Assembly (NCBI RefSeq): GCF_038396675.1
Contig: NC_088931.1
Coordinates: 42,540,001 to 42,604,000, forward strand
From: Hydra vulgaris
Taxonomy: Eukaryota; Cnidaria; Hydrozoa; Anthoathecata; Hydridae
Direction: 5' to 3'
DNA length: 64,000 nucleotides
In this document: one piece after another, positions 58,373-64,000 of the stretch
Numbering within the stretch: position 1 is the first letter of the stretch
How the letters are laid out: each line of letters starts with the position of its first letter
The notes under the pieces: generated by a model
The model's database searches: none
What the model was told of the DNA's origin: nothing
The model's input: only the letters and a program-made list of their open reading frames with translations
Translations under genes and position numbers: made by a program

Positions 58373-59200
58373 GGTGGCTACCGACTATTTAAATAAAATC
58401 TTTAAATGAACCCTTTTATCCCACCATATTTAAACATTTCAATTGCATAGGAATCAAATAAGACAAAAAAATACAAAAAAATTTATAATTTTAATATTAC
58501 GTCATGAATTATGCGCATAATTAACTCAAAAATAGCATATTTTCTAACAAGGATAACTAGTTGCAGAGTTTTCCAAATTAAGTGAAACTTTTCAAAAACC
58601 TTGCTTCTTATATAAGCTGTGTGCTGAGTTAAAAATAAAATTGATATTTTTATTTAATTCTCTGAAATTTACAACTTAGTATAAATCCCTAAAAAATGTC
58701 CCCATTGACCCAAATTTTAATTTGAATGGGATACCATAGTATATATATTTTTGACTCAGCACATTCATATAACTGAGTAAAAATCTCTGTAAAAAATTTC
58801 AACGAAAAATATTGAACAAAACCATAGATATCTTTGTTAGAAGGTAGAAAATCTTTAAATGGAGAAAAACGCATTGGAAAAAAAAAATTCAAAAATAAAA
58901 AGCTACAAATTCAAATATGGTCTGATTTAGTACTTTTGACCAATGTCATTTAGCTTGTGAATAACTTAACGGTGTAGATAAAAATTTGGTTAAGGTACAG
59001 TAAAAATATAGGGAAAAAGTGCATATTAATTCTGAAGAAAAAAATTCCAACTGTCACTAAGGGCGTTGCTAAGGAACTTTTTGATGTTTACCCCTTTTTA
59101 AGAAACGAAATAAGGTCAAACTTATAAATTTTTCTTCCATTGTTATATATTTAAAAAAAAAAAGATTTTTTTTTTAGACTTTTAATAGTGGGTAGCCACC
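58373..59200. mobile_element. MITE with TIR GGTGGCTACC
   Basis: Left GGTGGCTACCGACTATT and inverted right GGTGGCTACCCACTATT match at 16 of 17 positions. The left flank ends TTAA and the right begins ATAA, so a TTAA-type target is possible but imperfect. The flanks outside also share AAGTTYAAACTCTT. The 828-bp interior is A/T-rich and non-coding. Confidence 0.72.
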
Positions 59201-59222
59201 ATAAAAAAGTTTAAACTCTTTT

Positions 59223-59386
59223 AAGAAGTTCTTAAGGTCTTATCACAGAGCACCGCGAATGAGTATTTAATAGGAAGTTCACGCCCCCTTCCTAACCGAT
59301 GTCGCAAAACTTGTTCAGCGGTGGGGTTTGAACCAGGGATCCTTTGTTTCTGAGGCAAGTGCGCTACCACTGCACCACAGCTGCTA
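59223..59386 (-). mobile_element. tRNA-derived SINE (family 2)
   Basis: The minus strand starts AGCAGCTGTGGTGCAGTGG and GTAGCGCACTTGCCTCAG, then box B-like GGTTCAAACCCCACC. It goes on through AAGGGGGCGTGAACTT and GCTCTGTGATAAGACC. Its order is the same as the copy at 22807-23015. Confidence 0.9.
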
Positions 59387-59660
59387 AATATGTCTTAATG
59401 CGTCATTGTTTGACTCAGTGGCGTGGATAAGGTATTTTGATGCTTTAGAAAATACACTTTCAAGCATTTTGCAAACTCTAAATTAAGTATGTTCATGCTT
59501 ATGTCAAACGAGAATACTTGCAACCAATTTTGGTTTTTAGTTTTTAGTTTAGTTTACTTCGCCGTTTAAAAACGTTTACGAAGCACAAAAGTATAGAAAA
59601 TTATGTAAACAACTAGAGAAAAAGAAGACATAAATTATCTCAGAGCCCAATTAGAAAAGC
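59387..59660. other. No recognisable gene
   Basis: A/T-rich spacer between a SINE and a foldback element. Confidence 0.4.
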
Positions 59661-59662
59661 TT

Positions 59663-60080
59663 CTTAGAGCCTGGGAATAGAAATATATTTAAAAGATCAC
59701 CTCAGCTACCCCAGAATTGAGGACATTGATTAATTAAAATATTTTTTTACTATCTTATACTAAATTAAAATCATCAACAGGTCTTAAATTTCATTTAATA
59801 ATCTTATAGTGTTTGAAAGTTATAACCATGTAATGTTTTCTATTTATCCAAAAACGACAAGGTTTTACATGGTTATTTTACATAGTCAAAACTTACGACG
59901 GTTATTTTACATGGCCATAACTTACGAACACTAAATTGTTATTAGATGAAATTAAAAACCTGTAGATGAACTTAAATTTAGTAGTAGGCAGTAAAAAAAT
60001 AACTTTAATTACTCATTGTCCTCAGATTTAGGGGATGGGGTAGGGGTGATATTTTAAGGCTATTTTGGTTCCCAGGCTCA
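59663..60080. mobile_element. Foldback element with ~180-bp imperfect arms
   Basis: The left arm starts GAGCCTGGGAAT at about 59667 and runs through ATCAACAGGTCTTAAATTTC to TTATAACCATGTAA at about 59837. The right arm (about 59908-60079) is its diverged reverse complement, ending GGTTCCCAGGCTC. Short TTACATGG..ATTTTACATGG repeats fill the loop. Arm identity looks roughly 75-80% by eye. Confidence 0.8.
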
Positions 60081-60612
60081 AATCACCGCAATTTTTTGAA
60101 AAACATTCTCTTTGGCATGAATAAAAAGGGACAGTTTGTCCTGGGTGGTGTCCAAATAGCCCCAAATAAAAAGAGTTTCCAAAAAAAATAGGTAATTCAC
60201 TAATAATATATGAAAATCTAGAAAAATAGGGCGTCAATAGGGTTGCTATCTCAGACGCCGTGAAGGCTCTCGCCATCCCTGATCCTTATATGTCGTTAAT
60301 TTAATACATTGTTGCTGGAAATTCATTTTAGACTTTTTCAAACTCTTATTTATACAAAATTTTAGTCTTCGTGCTGTTTTAAATGAAAACATGATCAAAA
60401 TGATCGATTAATGTTCAAAATCTGTTTGTTTTCAAACTAAATGAAAATAAACCTCATTTATACTCTAAAAATAAATTTGGATTTTTTCTGTAAAAAAAAT
60501 TAATACAAAACTAACTTCTAGTTTAACTGCTTTTTTTCACACAAAAAGTTGAACTAGAAATTAATTATGCATTATCCTTTCCTGCGTTCAAATTTATTAC
60601 TTCCTATTTCTA
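60081..60612. other. No recognisable gene
   Basis: A/T-rich. The minus-strand open frame at 60028-60276 is unrecognised and partly overlaps the foldback arm. Confidence 0.4.
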
Positions 60613-60654
60613 AAGGAATTTATCTTTTAAGTAAACTTAAAAGATAAATTCCTT
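60613..60654. repeat. Perfect hairpin, 20-bp arms, 2-base centre
   Basis: AAGGAATTTATCTTTTAAGT, then AA, then the exact complement. Checked base by base. Confidence 0.97.
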
Positions 60655-61063
60655 GCAACATAGAGAAACAATTTTTATCTGCAGCAGTAATATCATAAAA
60701 TCCTGCTTAAAAATTTCGTTAAGATGTTTTAATTGAACGTTATATTTGTCACAAACTGCGAAACGATAACAGAGAGCAATGCTTGCATCTGCAAACTTTA
60801 TTATAAAATGCAATGCATGACGCATTTCCGCAGTTAAAACTCTCCAAGATATTTTCACCATTACACCATTTAAAAAACTGCATGAGATATATTCACTTAA
60901 GGAGGGGGGGGGGATAAAAGCTGGATTAAGGGGCCCCAAAATAGTTTTAAGTACGTTTTTTTAGTCACTTTTCAGTCAATTTTTTCAAAATTATTTATTT
61001 GAAAAATTATTGGGGTGGGGGGGCAAATGCCCCTGCTGACCCCCTGGTTGCTACGGGCCTGCA
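60655..61063 (-). mobile_element. hAT-like terminus, internal sequence unclassified
   Basis: On the minus strand the end is CAGGCCCGTAGCAACC at 61063, followed by GGGGGTCAGCAGGGGCATTT and a C-rich tract, a common arrangement for hAT termini. Downstream on the minus strand lies a 100-codon open frame (60637-60939) containing WRVLTAEMRHALHFI and FAVCDKYNVQLKHLN with no family I recognise. The opposite terminus was not found. Confidence 0.5.
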
Positions 61064-61430
61064 CTTTACACCGTTTGTGTCAAATACTTGTGGCTCGTTA
61101 TACAACATCTTGAAGAAGGCTGCTCTTAAGTATAAAATCAAGGAAATATTCTGCTTTTTCTGATCCAGTCTATTTCGCGTAATTTCTTTTTCGACAGGAA
61201 TAGTCATACCTATGTAAATGTTTTTCATTGCTCGTATTGTATTTGGAGCATCAAAAAACTTCCATAACTATTTTCAATCAAACACGGAACAAGGTGTTTA
61301 CTAGTAGAGTCACTTTCTTTATAAATTTTATTTAAGTTTTTTAGATCTTCAGGTACCGTATCATTGTCTGAAGTTTCTAATGATTTATTTAAAACACTTG
61401 AGATAAAACCTTCACTCAAATCTGTGGATT
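61064..61430 (-). pseudogene. Orphan coding fragment, unrecognised family
   Basis: Two minus frames join into one plausible reading: EGFISSVLNKSLETSDND, PEDLKNLNKIYKE and LIENSYGSF, then after a one-base shift FDAPNTIRAMKNIYIGM, PVEKEITRNRLDQKKQ and MLYNEPQVFDTNGVKC, ending at the hAT-like terminus. Amino-acid composition and length look like real coding sequence, but I do not recognise it. The terminus appears to have inserted at its end. Confidence 0.35.
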
Positions 61431-63534
61431 AAGGTAAAGTTCTCCTCAATTTTCTTTTTAAATTGAAAAAATGGTATTATGTATTAATAGAAAATATATA
61501 TATTCAATCTTGGGACCTTTCACATTTCTCATAATGGCTGATTCTTGAACGCTGATTAAAACACTTTTTAACAGTTTGATGGCTCATAAGTATTTTTGTA
61601 AGCAATACCCCCTAAATTTTTTTAAACCATTAAAATAACAATGGGATACCCTTTCTAAAAACAATAAGATACTCTGCGGGAACCTTTTATGTTTTGAGAT
61701 TAATGTATTTAAAGTAGGCCTCAAATTCAAAAATGTGTGATACCAGCTTATTTTTAGACTAAGAAATAGTTTTCCCAGTTTTTTTGATTTTTTTTTGAAA
61801 GTTCTACATATACTTTCTTAACATAAAAAAAAAGTTAAGATAAAGTTGCTTCATTGAATTTAGTTTAAAGATCACAAAATCTCAATAATGACTTCCCATA
61901 TGTTAAAAGGTCAAAAATTTGACCGACTGTAACTCTTTAAAAAAAAAATTACCATGCTTCTTTTTTTACCCTATCAGCATAACTATATAAAAAAATTGAG
62001 CATGATTCAAGGATATTACTTATGAGCATGGCCTGATTCTGGTTTTTAAGTCTAAGATAATTACAAATTAAATGTAAATATAACTTTGAATTACCAATAC
62101 TTTTCAAGTTCCAATGATTATCGTATTTTTTTTAGCTCAAAGTTTATTTAATGAATAATAATACGATCAACACAATTTGTTTTAGCAAAATCTAAAACTT
62201 AAATTAAGGAAAGTAAACGGCATTTTCTTTCTCTGAGTTGAAACTTTTTAAGTCTAATTTAAGTTTTAGGTTGCGTATCTATATTAGGTACAAGAATAAA
62301 CCACGCTAGTGGATTATTCTTGTATTTAATATAAATTATAATTTAAATGGCAATCTATCTCCTATTATTACTCATTAGTAATTTGTTATAAGTTATTACT
62401 TATTAGTAATAAACGGAGATAAATGGTCATTTTTTTAAATGCTTCTTTAGTTATCTGTCTTCCTTACCAGTGTCGTTAATACGACCAGTATGTTCAATAA
62501 AATAAGTGAAATGTAAATAATGATATAAACTTATATAATTTAAAAAGTTATATAACAATACAGTTCACAATAGACTGAATGATAGCATGATTTAATTTTT
62601 AGGATTGCTAAATTAGCTATTAAACAGAATATTTGCATTGAAAAAGATTATACCCTAGAAAAATATCTTATTTAAAAAATTTTAAAAATTTTAAACTTTT
62701 TAAAATTTTATTTGTAAATACGTAACTTTCAAGTATAAACAAAATAGTTAATTTCCTAATTTACCAAACTTCAAATTTAGTAGTCCTCATTCTGATTTCA
62801 AGTAGGCAATAATTTTAAACAATAAATTTTAAATAAAAATATTTATTTTTTTTTAAATTTATTTAAAATATATCTCCGTAAAAAAATGCGAGACCAGGTT
62901 GACATACTATTTGCGAATTTTTTTTTTTAATGATATTAGGGATTTTACGCCAAGTATTTGGGATTTAAACCCTAATATCTTTAAAACTAGACGTGATAAA
63001 AGTAAAAGGATTGAATGAGGAATACTACAAAAAAAAAACATATTGTACGCACAAAAAAAAAAGTAAAATTTTGTTGGCCTGTGTAGTAAAAAACAATGCT
63101 AACTTCTTTTGATTTTTTTTGCGCACACATTAAATAAAGTCATAAATAAAGTAAATGACCTATTTACTTTATTTAAATATAGATTGAGATGCTTGCTAAA
63201 CGTTAGAAATCGTCGACGAATTACGCAACGCAACTTTTTAAGTATAAAAAACCGCAACCAAAAACATGTGTGGCGCATGGTTTTATTTGTTGTATATGTT
63301 AAACTCCTGCAAAAGAATTAGTTGTGGTTTTTTATCCTTTGAAAATTTATGTTAAGGAATTTATGGACAATATAAAAACATTTTTACAATACTGAAACAA
63401 CAAGAAATATATCTTCCTAGATATTTTACAAGTAAACTGTAATCCTACCGACAACTTTACCAATATACTGTTTAACCGATAAAACATTCGATAGTTTTGA
63501 ATGTCTCTCTTTACCTCCCCCTCTTCCCATTCAC
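61431..63534. other. Non-coding, with small hairpins
   Basis: An imperfect hairpin (TACAAGAATAA, CCAC, GCTA loop) is at about 62289-62324. A perfect one (13-bp arms AAATAAAGTAAAT, 5-base loop) is at 63144-63174. The open frame at 63109-63321 has no recognisable domain. Confidence 0.45.

Positions 63535-64000
<466 letters not shown>

Noticed and set aside
63109..63321. 70-codon basic frame (RCLLNVRNRRRITQRN)
   Set aside because: Basic but without recognisable motif; includes a short palindrome and lies in featureless A/T-rich sequence.

Overview
This is a very AT-rich eukaryotic window. Long (TA)n microsatellites, splice-site-bounded exons and a dense, nested mixture of CR1/Jockey-type LINEs, Tc1/mariner, hAT, P-element/THAP9-like, Mutator-like and MITE sequences, plus two tRNA-derived SINE families, all point to a cnidarian genome, most likely Hydra. 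That organism call is an inference from composition and transposon repertoire; no species-specific marker was seen. There are no prokaryotic operons, CRISPR arrays or rRNA genes, and no convincing functional tRNA.

Layout. 1-5.1 kb: microsatellites, then a decayed + strand LINE. 5.7-9.7 kb: a SINE copy, then the best host-gene candidate, two well-spliced exons encoding a lysine-rich protein that resembles the C-terminal half of RNA polymerase I subunit RPA34/POLR1G, with a 19-bp minisatellite in its intron. 10.9-14.7 kb: a hAT/ZMYM1-like remnant, then an almost intact 1298-bp Tc1/mariner element with TIRs and a TA duplication, sitting in a Mutator-like fragment. 15.5-21 kb: two LINE remnants, one with a 5' inversion that fits twin priming, a hAT C-terminal fragment and a second SINE. 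21.5-21.75 kb: two adjacent perfect hairpins. 22.2-29.3 kb: a Tc1 remnant carrying a SINE, and an unclassified DDE-transposase-like gene split by a 3254-bp hAT element with a perfect 8-bp target duplication. 30-36 kb: a multi-exon DUF4806-like gene (probably decayed), a 943-bp MITE and another Tc1/mariner remnant. 37.3-46.7 kb: an inverted array of a GGCATAAGTGCG-type repeat just upstream of a THAP/P-element transposase pseudogene, then a TA microsatellite interrupted by a 1.8-kb palindromic Tc1 and a 2.8-kb non-autonomous hAT. 47-64 kb: a foldback with a TA loop, a minus-strand LINE joined to a mariner remnant, SINE, MITE and foldback sequences, isolated hAT termini, and a terminal TA array.

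No pathway is encoded here. What unites the window is transposon ecology: repeated insertion of TA-targeting elements, several of them inside (TA)n arrays, and an unusual number of perfect or near-perfect short-loop palindromes with 17-37 bp arms, up to one with arms of about 800 bp. Such structures could feed small-RNA pathways or record template-switch repair; both ideas are inference. Almost all transposase and reverse-transcriptase reading frames carry stops or frameshifts, so most of the coding content is fossil.
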